Source: Treponema sp. (GTDB taxonomy: Bacteria; Spirochaetota; Spirochaetia; Treponematales; Treponemataceae). From it: a stretch of 5,816 nucleotides of DNA. Where the stretch lies: NCBI GenBank assembly GCA_021442965.1, contig JABUUX010000398.1:1-5816 (forward strand), given 5' to 3'. Positions 1 to 5,533 of the stretch are shown here, one piece after another. The notes under the pieces are model-generated. The model was given only the letters and a program-made list of their open reading frames with translations. It ran no database searches and had not been told where the DNA came from. Made by a program: the position numbers and the translations under genes. Each line of letters starts with the position of its first letter. The first letter of the stretch is position 1.

Positions 1-43
1 CAATCGAGCAATCGAGCAATCGAGCAATCGAGCAATCGAGCAA
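1..43. repeat. Tandem 8-bp repeat array (CAATCGAG), left edge truncated
   Basis: Five perfect, uninterrupted copies of CAATCGAG fill positions 1-40, followed by a partial CAA at 41-43, after which the sequence becomes unique. The array touches the window start, so its full length is unknown. Because 8 is not a multiple of 3, all three forward frames read the same cyclic octapeptide (QSSNRAIE) and all reverse frames read LDCSIARL, with no stops. The array could therefore sit inside a gene entering from the left as well as between genes. The forward frames stay open only to stops at 76-78, 87-89 and 95-97. I see no start codon, ribosome site or recognisable domain here, so an intergenic variable-number repeat is the simpler reading. 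Confidence 0.95.
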
Positions 44-152
44 GTTTACGCTGTCAGAACTTTTTGTCAATATCATAATTACATTTTAACACAGTAAGCA
101 GGAATTGCAAAACTGGGTTTTATCAGCAAAAAAATTTAATACTTTAGTTTAA
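44..152. other. AT-rich intergenic stretch downstream of the wecG-like gene
   Basis: This 109-bp stretch lies between the octamer array and the stop codon of the leftward operon. I find no convincing ORF, promoter or RNA gene in it. It contains a small inverted repeat, AAAAC-TGG-GTTTT at 109-121 (5-bp arms with one G-C pair and no adjacent T-tract), which is too weak to call. It also has an A7 run at 128-134 that is discussed with the possible terminator. Confidence 0.6.
128..152 (-). terminator. Possible weak intrinsic terminator of the ctpA-rsmE-wecG operon
   Basis: Directly after the wecG-like stop codon, the minus strand can form a short AT-rich stem (roughly TTAAACT pairing with AGTATTAA, with one bulged base and a very tight loop). 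It is followed closely by seven T residues (134 down to 128). Position and T-tract fit a rho-independent terminator, but the stem has only one G-C pair and the loop is only about two bases. This is a tentative call. Confidence 0.22.
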
Positions 153-887
153 TTACTTCTTTCTTATTTTGTACCAGAACAGTACCAGATTGTACCACAT
201 GTATGGAAACACCAGAAATACCTTAAACGGGTTATGCGCAATTTCTACAAAAACTTCATGTCCTTTTTCAAAAGTTTTAGGATCTACACGTCTTATGCGG
301 TCTGAAAAAATACCAAAAGCGTCACGGAAATAAAGAAAAATACTTGAAGAAAAACTGTTCCTTCTGCGATATGCCCATAAATCCTTTTCTTTTATGCCTT
401 CACTCACCAGAACCAAAGAAGCCTGTGATTTATAAATTGCCTGAACAACATCCCGCTCTGCATTCTTTGAAAAATATCCTACACATCGCCCCACAATATG
501 AAGATTCGGATAGGTATCATGAAGATTGCTTTCTGCCTTAAGCAAAGTTTTTTTTGCAGAACCCAACAAATACACCGATTTATAATGAGATTCCAAAACC
601 GAAAGAATTGAAATTACAGCATCAAAGGGATTATATCTGACAGGAACATTCTTTTTCAAAAACTTAGCACCTTTAATTATGCTTTTTGAAACAGGAATAA
701 TTAAATCAGCATTCTTTAAACATTCCATATATTCAGAATTGCTTCTGGCTTTCAAAAGATTCCATACAGAAAGAAACATTATTTGTTTTGTTCCCGGTTT
801 TATAAGAATCTCCAGAATATCCTGTTCCAGATTTTCCGGCTTTAGAATATCTACCGGAACCCCGCATAATGAAATTCGTTCTATCAT
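153..887 (-). CDS. WecG/TagA/CpsF-family (GT26) protein, divergent, possibly non-catalytic
   Basis: This 244-residue protein has the size and order of elements of GT26 enzymes, which transfer N-acetylmannosaminuronate or N-acetylmannosamine to polyprenyl-linked GlcNAc in surface-polymer synthesis. The best matches are the central VYLLGSAKK segment (105-113), NLHDTYPNLHIVG (121-133) and GYF (137-139), equivalent to the family's fllGG...yPgl.ivG..GYf. The AR-N...ADL segment (47-62) is also present. However, the usual catalytic Asp-Gly after ADLxxP reads Val66-Ser67, the GxPKQE motif reads GIKEKD (164-169), and the downstream AG...RAP region is altered. The C-terminus (219-244) is hydrophobic and aromatic, ending in KIRKK, which suits peripheral membrane binding as in TagA. 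The ATG at 887 is preceded by AGGG-type Shine-Dalgarno sequence overlapping the end of rsmE, with a 4-nt gap. The fold call is fairly secure. Activity and substrate are doubtful, so no gene symbol is given. Confidence 0.8.
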   Translation of the reverse strand: MIERISLCGVPVDILKPENLEQDILEILIKPGTKQIMFLSVWNLLKARSNSEYMECLKNADLIIPVSKSIIKGAKFLKKNVPVRYNPFDAVISILSVLESHYKSVYLLGSAKKTLLKAESNLHDTYPNLHIVGRCVGYFSKNAERDVVQAIYKSQASLVLVSEGIKEKDLWAYRRRNSFSSSIFLYFRDAFGIFSDRIRRVDPKTFEKGHEVFVEIAHNPFKVFLVFPYMWYNLVLFWYKIRKK

Positions 888-891
888 TTCC

Positions 892-1698
892 CTACCCTCT
901 GTTCGTTATAACCTGAAGAGCCGCCATACCGTATAAGGCAGCAGTTTCACAACGAAGAATATTTCCCTCAAAATGAACAGGAATAAAAAGATTTTCCTGT
1001 GTCATCTGTTCTATTTCTTCAGGACTGATTCCGCCTTCACAACCGCAGGCAATAGCAGCCACTTCTATTTTTCTTCCCTGCAAGCTTTCTGTAATTGTTG
1101 CAGTTTTTTCATTCCGCTCATAAAGTACAAAAGCTGAGGATTCCTTTCCATTTGAAAATTCTTTCCACATCCTCAGAGCTTCTTCTAACTTTACTGGCTC
1201 GCAGATTTTTGTATCAACAGGAGACCCGCTCTGCTGTCTTGCTTCCTTTACAATCTTACTAAGTCTTTCTAATTTAGAAGAACTGCTTATGGCATTCACA
1301 GAGCCTGCTTCTGTATAGTCTCCAGTAACAGGAATTATCCTGCTTACTCCGCACTCTGCCGCCTGCTTTACAATCTGTTCAAATTTTTGCAGCTTGGGCA
1401 AAAATTGAAAAAGCCAGTACTCGGTTCCGTGTACCCCGTCAATTTCAGAAGCTTTAACACCTCTTGTAATTTCGGATCCTTCAAATCCTGATTCTGCACA
1501 AACTTGAAGCGTTACACTTCTTGCAGAATCATCAGTACAGGTCGCAGTCATATTTAAAAGTTTACCGTCAGGAAGACGTACACTAACCATGTCTCCCTGC
1601 CTGATTCTGAGTACCTGTCTGAAATACCGGTAATTTTTTCCTGTCAGAACCAAAAGTCCTTTTTTATCAGGAAAAGAATCACTTATAAACTGTCTCAT
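892..1698 (-). CDS. rsmE: 16S rRNA (uracil(1498)-N3)-methyltransferase RsmE
   Basis: RsmE methylates N3 of U1498 in 16S rRNA with S-adenosylmethionine. It is a cytoplasmic SPOUT (trefoil-knot) enzyme with an N-terminal PUA-like RNA-binding domain. Visible signatures are FRQVLRIRQGD (26-36, PUA region), LPKLQKFEQIVKQAAECGV (100-118, family lpK..r.e.ivqKatELGv), IIPV (121-124), EARQQSGSP (152-160, family EAaeQs.R), GCEGG (219-223, family GPEGG) and NILRCETA (246-253, family R-I/V-LR-ET). At 268 residues it is somewhat longer than the usual ~245, with extra sequence around 71-92 and 180-190. Pro to Cys at position 220 and Arg to Ser at 159 are unusual. The start ATG overlaps the ctpA stop as ATGA (4 nt), with only a poor Shine-Dalgarno, so translation is probably coupled to the protease gene. 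The assignment is firm at family level. Confidence 0.93.
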   Translation of the reverse strand: MRQFISDSFPDKKGLLVLTGKNYRYFRQVLRIRQGDMVSVRLPDGKLLNMTATCTDDSARSVTLQVCAESGFEGSEITRGVKASEIDGVHGTEYWLFQFLPKLQKFEQIVKQAAECGVSRIIPVTGDYTEAGSVNAISSSSKLERLSKIVKEARQQSGSPVDTKICEPVKLEEALRMWKEFSNGKESSAFVLYERNEKTATITESLQGRKIEVAAIACGCEGGISPEEIEQMTQENLFIPVHFEGNILRCETAALYGMAALQVITNRG

Positions 1699-3146
1699 TT
1701 TTTTTCTTCAGTCTGTTTTACTTCTTCCTGAAGTTCCTTCAAAGTTTTTGCATTTTTCAAAACTGAAGCATAAGTCTTTGAATTAACTATTTCCAAAGCT
1801 TTTACCAGCTGAATATCATAATCCATATCATAAAGAGCGGCAGGCTTTGTCTTATTCACCTGAATGCGAATAAGACGGCGCATAAGGCGTTCTTCAATAG
1901 GATATGTCTGAATCAGTTCCTTAGCATAATTTGAAATATCTGTTTCTGTCATGGAAGGATGTTTTGCAATATAACTGCCAATCACATCATCCTTTACCAT
2001 TTTTACGTATGCTTCTTCGGCTTCTGCTGTAAGTTCCGGGAACAGAACTTCTACATCAGGCGGAATACCAATCTTATCAATATTTGTATCGCTTGGAGTG
2101 TAATAACGTGCCATTGTAATTTTCATTCCGTCTACATCACTTAGCGGAATAACCTGCTGAACTGATCCCTTTCCGTATGTTCTATCCCCAACCAAAAGTG
2201 CCAGATGATTATCTTTAAGTGCTCCCGAAAGAATTTCTGAAGCCGAAGCAGAACCTTTATTTATAAGCACAACAATCGGCTTATTCTTTACAAATGAAAT
2301 GGATTTTGATTTTGTAGCATTGAATACCTGATTTTCAAAAACCAGACGGCTCTTTGTAGAAACAATCGGACCGTTATCAATAAACTTATCTGCAATTTCT
2401 ACAACACTTGTTATCAATCCGCCGGGATTATCTCTAAGGTCGATTATTAAATTTGTAAACCCAGCGCTTTCAAAAGATTCCAGAGCTTCCTGAACTCTAT
2501 GCGGGGTTTCCGGAGTAAACTGAATAAGGCGGACATATCCTGTTTTACCAATCATGCCGTATTTTACCGTAGGCACTTCAATTAGAGCACGAATCAGTGT
2601 TACATCAAAATTCATGTTTGCACCACGGCGAACAGAAATTGTAACAGGTTCTCCTATTTTTCCTCTTAATACGGCAAGTACTTCATTCATTGTCATATCC
2701 GGAGTAGGCATGCCGTTAATGGCTGTAATAAGGTCTCCCGCCTGAATGCCAGCCCTTGCACCCGGAGTATCTTCTATTGGAGAAGCTACTTCAACATAGG
2801 CGGGTTTTTCCGGAGTAGATTCCACTGCTTTTGAAATGGAAAGCCCTACTCCGCCAAAGGAACCTTCGGTAGTATCGTTCAAATCCCTCATATAATCAGG
2901 ATCAAGATAAACTGTATATGGGTCACCTATAGCATCAAGCATTCCTTTGATGGCACCTTCGTATAGAATTCTTGGGTCAAGCTCATCAACGTAATTCATT
3001 TCCACATAATCAAAAACCTGATTCAGTTTTTTCATATACTGGAAACCTGAAGCTTTATTATCTTTTACGGATGACTGCGCAAAGCATTGTGTTGTACAAA
3101 ATAAAAATACAACCGGGAAAAACAAAGAACGAAATGTTTTATTCAT
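1695..3146 (-). CDS. ctpA: Secreted C-terminal processing peptidase (S41A, CtpA/Prc type)
   Basis: This 483-residue periplasmic serine protease of MEROPS family S41 cleaves proteins from their C-termini using a Ser-Lys dyad. A signal peptide is visible: MNKTFR, a hydrophobic core at 8-16, and CFA before Gln24 as a signal peptidase I site. Then come an N-terminal helical segment (about 35-95), a PDZ domain (about 97-187, FGGVGL at 97-102 and GARAGIQAGD at 129-138) and the S41 core (about 190-372). The core has DLRDNPGG (236-243), the nucleophile Ser301 in GSASASEI (298-305), Lys326 in YGKGSVQQ (324-331) and Gln330. The 25-residue Ser-Lys spacing matches E. coli Prc and plant D1 protease. A charged tail of about 110 residues ends in a Lys/Glu-rich stretch. 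An in-frame stop (TAG, 3155-3153) just upstream fixes the ATG at 3146 as the first usable start. It is the first gene of the leftward operon. The substrate is unknown; a role in envelope or outer-membrane protein maturation is inferred from the family. Confidence 0.95.
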   Translation of the reverse strand: MNKTFRSLFFPVVFLFCTTQCFAQSSVKDNKASGFQYMKKLNQVFDYVEMNYVDELDPRILYEGAIKGMLDAIGDPYTVYLDPDYMRDLNDTTEGSFGGVGLSISKAVESTPEKPAYVEVASPIEDTPGARAGIQAGDLITAINGMPTPDMTMNEVLAVLRGKIGEPVTISVRRGANMNFDVTLIRALIEVPTVKYGMIGKTGYVRLIQFTPETPHRVQEALESFESAGFTNLIIDLRDNPGGLITSVVEIADKFIDNGPIVSTKSRLVFENQVFNATKSKSISFVKNKPIVVLINKGSASASEILSGALKDNHLALLVGDRTYGKGSVQQVIPLSDVDGMKITMARYYTPSDTNIDKIGIPPDVEVLFPELTAEAEEAYVKMVKDDVIGSYIAKHPSMTETDISNYAKELIQTYPIEERLMRRLIRIQVNKTKPAALYDMDYDIQLVKALEIVNSKTYASVLKNAKTLKELQEEVKQTEEKK

Positions 3147-3153
3147 AATGACC

Positions 3154-3170
3154 TATTTTACCACAGAATA
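3154..3170 (-). promoter_or_regulatory. Predicted ctpA operon promoter, extended -10 element
   Basis: Read on the minus strand this is TATTCTGTGGTAAAATA. It contains the extended -10 form TGG-TAAAAT with the hexamer at 3160-3155. A loose -35 (TTTATA, 3183-3178, 4 of 6 to TTGACA) lies 17 bp upstream. The -10 ends 8 nt before the ATG at 3146, so the predicted leader is at most a few bases, although AGGT (3154-3151) could also serve as a weak Shine-Dalgarno if transcription begins further up. An alternative -10 is TATAAA at 3181-3176. The near-identity to the element at 3303-3319 is the strongest argument for this site. Confidence 0.55.
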
Positions 3171-3235
3171 TGATTTTTATAAAACATCAAAATCTCCAAG
3201 CGTAATTTTTTGAGCTTTTTTATTTTGGTTAGATT

Positions 3236-3279
3236 TTCACATGATTTACAGGATTTTTTGCCAGAATTAACGTGATTTA
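3236..3279. repeat. Imperfect 13-bp direct repeat, 31-bp period, possible operator
   Basis: TTCACATGATTTA at 3236-3248 and TTAACGTGATTTA at 3267-3279 match at 11 of 13 positions and are 31 bp apart, about three helical turns, so both copies face the same side of the DNA. They lie 34 bp or more upstream of the predicted -10 of the ATPase gene. This placement would suit a regulator binding site, but the sequence is AT-rich and the match could be chance. Confidence 0.3.
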
Positions 3280-3302
3280 ATATGAAGCATTTTTATTTTA
3301 CC

Positions 3303-3319
3303 TTTTCTGTGATAAAATA
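3303..3319 (+). promoter_or_regulatory. Predicted promoter of the MinD-like ATPase-lgt operon, extended -10
   Basis: The sequence TTTTCTGTGATAAAATA carries an extended -10, TGA-TAAAAT, with the hexamer at 3313-3318. No good -35 is present (TTTTTA at 3290-3295, 3 of 6), which is common for extended -10 promoters. The hexamer ends 7 nt before the ATG at 3326, so transcription should start at 3325 or at the A of the start codon itself. It matches the inverted element upstream of ctpA at 15 of 17 positions. Confidence 0.6.
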
Positions 3320-3325
3320 CTATTT

Positions 3326-4471
3326 ATGAGTCAAATTATCCCTATTGCCAGTGGAAAAGGCGGAGTTGGAAAAAGCCTTCTTTCTGCAAATCTGGCCATT
3401 GCCCTGGGACAGTCGGGCAAGAAAGTTGTTCTTGTAGACCTGGACCTTGGAGCCTCAAATCTTCACCTTGTTATTGGACAGCACCCGGGCAACGCAAGCC
3501 TTGGAACCTGGTTTACAGAAAAATCAGATTTTAAAGATATTGTATATCCTACCGATTACCGCAATGTTAGTTTTATTGCCGGAGACAGCCAGATTCCTGA
3601 CTTAACCTCACTAAAACATGCACAGAAAGTTAAACTTATAAGAAATTTGAACAGCATAGACGCAGATTATGTTATTCTGGATTTAGGGGCAGGAACACAT
3701 CAGTTTATTCTGGATATGTTCCTGCTTTCTCCTCAGGGTATAATTGTAACCGCCCCTGCAGTAACAGCCACACTTAACGGATATCTTTTTTTAAAAAATG
3801 CAGTATTCAGACTCCTTTACTCCACATTTAAACGCGGAACACCCGGACGCCAGTATTTGGATAATCTGAAAAAAGACTCCCAATCTATGCAAAAACTTTA
3901 CATTCCTCAACTGGTACAGCAGCTTGGACAGGTGGATCCTCAGAATACTCAAATTTTTGTAAACCGCATGCAGCAGTTCCGCCCCCGTCTTATTGTAAAC
4001 ATGATAGAAGATCCAAAAGATTCAGAAAAAGCTGTTCGCATTAAAACTTCCTGCAATCAGTATCTGGGCTTGGATATTGAATACCTTGGTGTTATGTTCC
4101 GGGATATGCTTCAGGACAAAGCTCTTTCTTCACAACTTCCTATTGTAGTTTACAAACCGCAATCTGTACTGGGCCAGGCTATTTACCGTATCAGCGATAA
4201 AGTTATTTCAACACCTATGCACAAATTTGACTCTGACTTTACACCAGACAGCTTTAATGACAACTTTCAGGCTGCAGAAGAAGAAGCAGATGCGGACTTC
4301 AGCTACAAACTGTCAGGTATTGACGATTTAGTTTCCGGTGGAAATCTTTCTATGGGCGAAATGGCAGAAATGATTAAAACCCAGAACTACGAATTAACCC
4401 AGCTTAAAAAAGAAAACAATCTTCTTAAATCAAAACTCATAAAGGCTGCAAGCCAAGGATTCCAACTCTAA
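3326..4471 (+). CDS. Orphan MinD/ParA-like (YlxH-type) P-loop ATPase with C-terminal coiled coil
   Basis: This 381-residue protein is a deviant-Walker-A ATPase of the MinD/ParA/FlhG class, whose members switch between monomer and ATP-bound dimer, often on membranes. Visible are GKGGVGKS (10-17, signature Lys11), the A' motif VDLDLGASNLH (37-47) and Walker B VILDLGAG (116-123, Asp119), then VTAPA (141-145). Compared with MinD there is an extra segment of about 50 residues (about 165-218, rich in Gln and Lys) before RPRLIVNMI (219-227). There is also an acidic linker (about 305-325) and a short C-terminal coiled coil (about 350-372, Leu357, Leu360, Asn364, Leu367, Leu371). No MinD-type amphipathic membrane helix is obvious at the end. 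No flhF or minC lies beside it, so flagellar placement or division-site roles cannot be assumed. The Borrelia homologue next to lgt is named ylxH-like (from memory). ATG 3326 is the first in-frame start after a stop at 3278-3280 and has no Shine-Dalgarno. The gene shares one base with lgt. Class assignment is firm; cellular role is unknown. Confidence 0.88.
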   Translation: MSQIIPIASGKGGVGKSLLSANLAIALGQSGKKVVLVDLDLGASNLHLVIGQHPGNASLGTWFTEKSDFKDIVYPTDYRNVSFIAGDSQIPDLTSLKHAQKVKLIRNLNSIDADYVILDLGAGTHQFILDMFLLSPQGIIVTAPAVTATLNGYLFLKNAVFRLLYSTFKRGTPGRQYLDNLKKDSQSMQKLYIPQLVQQLGQVDPQNTQIFVNRMQQFRPRLIVNMIEDPKDSEKAVRIKTSCNQYLGLDIEYLGVMFRDMLQDKALSSQLPIVVYKPQSVLGQAIYRISDKVISTPMHKFDSDFTPDSFNDNFQAAEEEADADFSYKLSGIDDLVSGGNLSMGEMAEMIKTQNYELTQLKKENNLLKSKLIKAASQGFQL

Positions 4472-5460
4472 TGTTTTTATATTTAAATTTTCCGTCATGG
4501 ATACATCCTCAAATTTTCCCGAATATTCCGTTTCTTAGCATTCTGCGCTGGTACGGACTTATGTACGTTTTTGCTTTTGCCACAGCTTATTATTTTTTGA
4601 ACAAACAGGCAAAAGAAGGTCTTTTGGATGCAGAAAATTATAAATGCAAGGAAGATGACCTTTTTAGCTTTATAGCTACAGGGATTATCTTTCTTCTGAT
4701 TGGAGCCCGTGTTCTTTCAACACTGGTTTACGATACTTCCGGTATCTATCTTAAAAAACCATGGCTTATTTTCTGGCCTTTTGATTCACAAATGCATTTT
4801 ACAGGACTTGCCGGAATGTCTTACCACGGCGGATTCATTGGTGGCCTTTTGGGCATGATTGTCTGGTGTGCTGTAAAAAAACGCAATGCTCCACAATGGA
4901 TAGATGCTATGGTTGTTGCAATTCCGTTCGGCTATACTTTTGGCCGCATAGGAAACTTTATGAACGGAGAACTTTACGGACGGATTACAACAATGCCGTG
5001 GGGAATAGTTTTTCCGGGAGCCGAAAAATTTTCTACAAGCCTTCCATGGGTTCAGGAATTCTGCCAGGAAATAGGAATGAATATAGAAGGTATTTCCAGA
5101 GTAAACCTTCCTCGTCACCCAAGTCCGCTTTACGAAGCCCTTTTTGAAGGAATTATCCTGGGCCTTATACTTTGGTTTACCAGAAAGCATAAAAAAGTAC
5201 AGGGGCAGCAGGGCTGTCTGTATACTTTTGGCTACGGATTATTCCGCTTTGTAATAGAATATTTCCGCGAACCTGATGCCGACATAGGCTACAGGATTGC
5301 CAAAGATTCCGCAGCTCCGATTTACAAAAATACATCGCTTTTAAATATCTCTACCGGTCAGGTTTTTTGTTTTATAATGATAATATTTAGTATATTAGGA
5401 TTTATAACACTACTAATACTTCAGAAAGTAAGGAAAACTTCCGATAGTAAGAATGCGTAA
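4471..5460 (+). CDS. lgt: Phosphatidylglycerol-prolipoprotein diacylglyceryl transferase Lgt
   Basis: Lgt is the inner-membrane enzyme that moves diacylglycerol from phosphatidylglycerol to the lipobox cysteine of prolipoproteins, the first step of lipoprotein maturation. At 329 residues it is longer than E. coli Lgt (291). Key residues are visible: RWYGLMY (26-32, Tyr28), YHGG (118-121, His119), the signature GRIGNFMNGELYG (158-170, Arg159, Asn162, Glu167, Gly170), HPSPLYEA (216-223) and RFVIEYFREPD (259-269, Arg259, Glu263). His119, Arg159, Asn162 and Glu167 all sit at a constant +16 offset from the essential E. coli residues. Several hydrophobic segments (about 20-43, 67-87, 118-136, 144-157, 222-237, 299-321) fit its multi-pass topology. 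Extra length lies near 185-213 and 270-297. The start overlaps the preceding stop as TAATG, with AAGGA at 4455-4459, so translation is coupled to the ATPase gene. Very secure. Confidence 0.97.
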   Translation: MFLYLNFPSWIHPQIFPNIPFLSILRWYGLMYVFAFATAYYFLNKQAKEGLLDAENYKCKEDDLFSFIATGIIFLLIGARVLSTLVYDTSGIYLKKPWLIFWPFDSQMHFTGLAGMSYHGGFIGGLLGMIVWCAVKKRNAPQWIDAMVVAIPFGYTFGRIGNFMNGELYGRITTMPWGIVFPGAEKFSTSLPWVQEFCQEIGMNIEGISRVNLPRHPSPLYEALFEGIILGLILWFTRKHKKVQGQQGCLYTFGYGLFRFVIEYFREPDADIGYRIAKDSAAPIYKNTSLLNISTGQVFCFIMIIFSILGFITLLILQKVRKTSDSKNA

Positions 5461-5466
5461 CGTATT

Positions 5467-5491
5467 CTCTTGTTTGACAGAGCTCTTGTTT
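5467..5491. repeat. 9-bp direct repeat CTCTTGTTT flanking the STAS-gene -35 box
   Basis: CTCTTGTTT occurs at 5467-5475 and again at 5483-5491, a 16-bp period. The first copy overlaps the first two bases of the -35 hexamer and the second lies in the promoter spacer. An 8-bp palindrome, AGAGCTCT (5479-5486), bridges them. The position suits repressor or activator control of the downstream gene, but no known regulator site is recognised. Confidence 0.35.
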
Positions 5492-5503
5492 ATGTTTTAT
5501 AAT
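5474..5503 (+). promoter_or_regulatory. Near-consensus sigma-70 promoter of the STAS-domain gene
   Basis: A perfect -35 (TTGACA, 5474-5479) and a perfect -10 (TATAAT, 5498-5503) are separated by 18 bp, one over the optimum. Transcription would begin near 5510, giving a leader of about 24 nt. The promoter starts 13 bp after the lgt stop, and no terminator is visible in between, so read-through from lgt may also contribute. Confidence 0.85.
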
Positions 5504-5533
5504 TGATGTAATTGTGTAAAAAGGTGAAAAAAG

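Larger units (their letters stand above)
3147..3325. other. Divergent intergenic control region between ctpA and the MinD-like gene
   Basis: This 179-bp AT-rich region separates two head-to-head operons and contains no gene. It holds the two inverted, near-identical promoter elements at its ends (3154-3170 and 3303-3319) and a spaced direct repeat in the half nearer the ATPase gene (3236-3248 and 3267-3279). No terminator or riboswitch-like fold is evident. Confidence 0.8.

Noticed and set aside
1..43. CRISPR array
   Set aside because: The repeat unit is only 8 bp and directly tandem, with no spacers.
109..121. AAAAC-TGG-GTTTT inverted repeat as a terminator
   Set aside because: Five-bp arms with one G-C pair and no following T-run on either strand.
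344..541. 65-codon plus-strand ORF opposite the wecG-like gene
   Set aside because: It lies wholly antisense to a gene with clear family motifs, has no recognisable domain and no good ribosome site.
679..936. 85-codon plus-strand ORF across the wecG-rsmE junction
   Set aside because: Antisense to two real genes, with no family resemblance.
1959..2745. Two short plus-strand ORFs opposite ctpA (1959-2144 and 2554-2745)
   Set aside because: Both are antisense to the well-supported protease and show no domain features.
3083..3095. Lipobox making CtpA a lipoprotein (Cys17 or Cys21)
   Set aside because: The preceding residues (LF before Cys17, TTQ before Cys21) do not fit a lipobox, even a relaxed spirochaete one; CFA before Gln24 is a better signal peptidase I site.
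3326..4471. FlhG (flagellar number regulator) or MinD (division site) as a specific name
   Set aside because: No flhF, minC or flagellar gene is adjacent, and the insertion and coiled-coil tail differ from both, so only the class is assigned.
4786..5190. 134-codon minus-strand ORF and 93-codon plus-strand ORF inside lgt
   Set aside because: Both overlap the conserved catalytic core of Lgt in other frames and resemble nothing known.
5452..5466. Hairpin after lgt (AATGC-GTAAC-GTATT) as a terminator
   Set aside because: The stem is only 5 bp including a G-T pair, it includes the lgt stop codon, and no T-tract follows.
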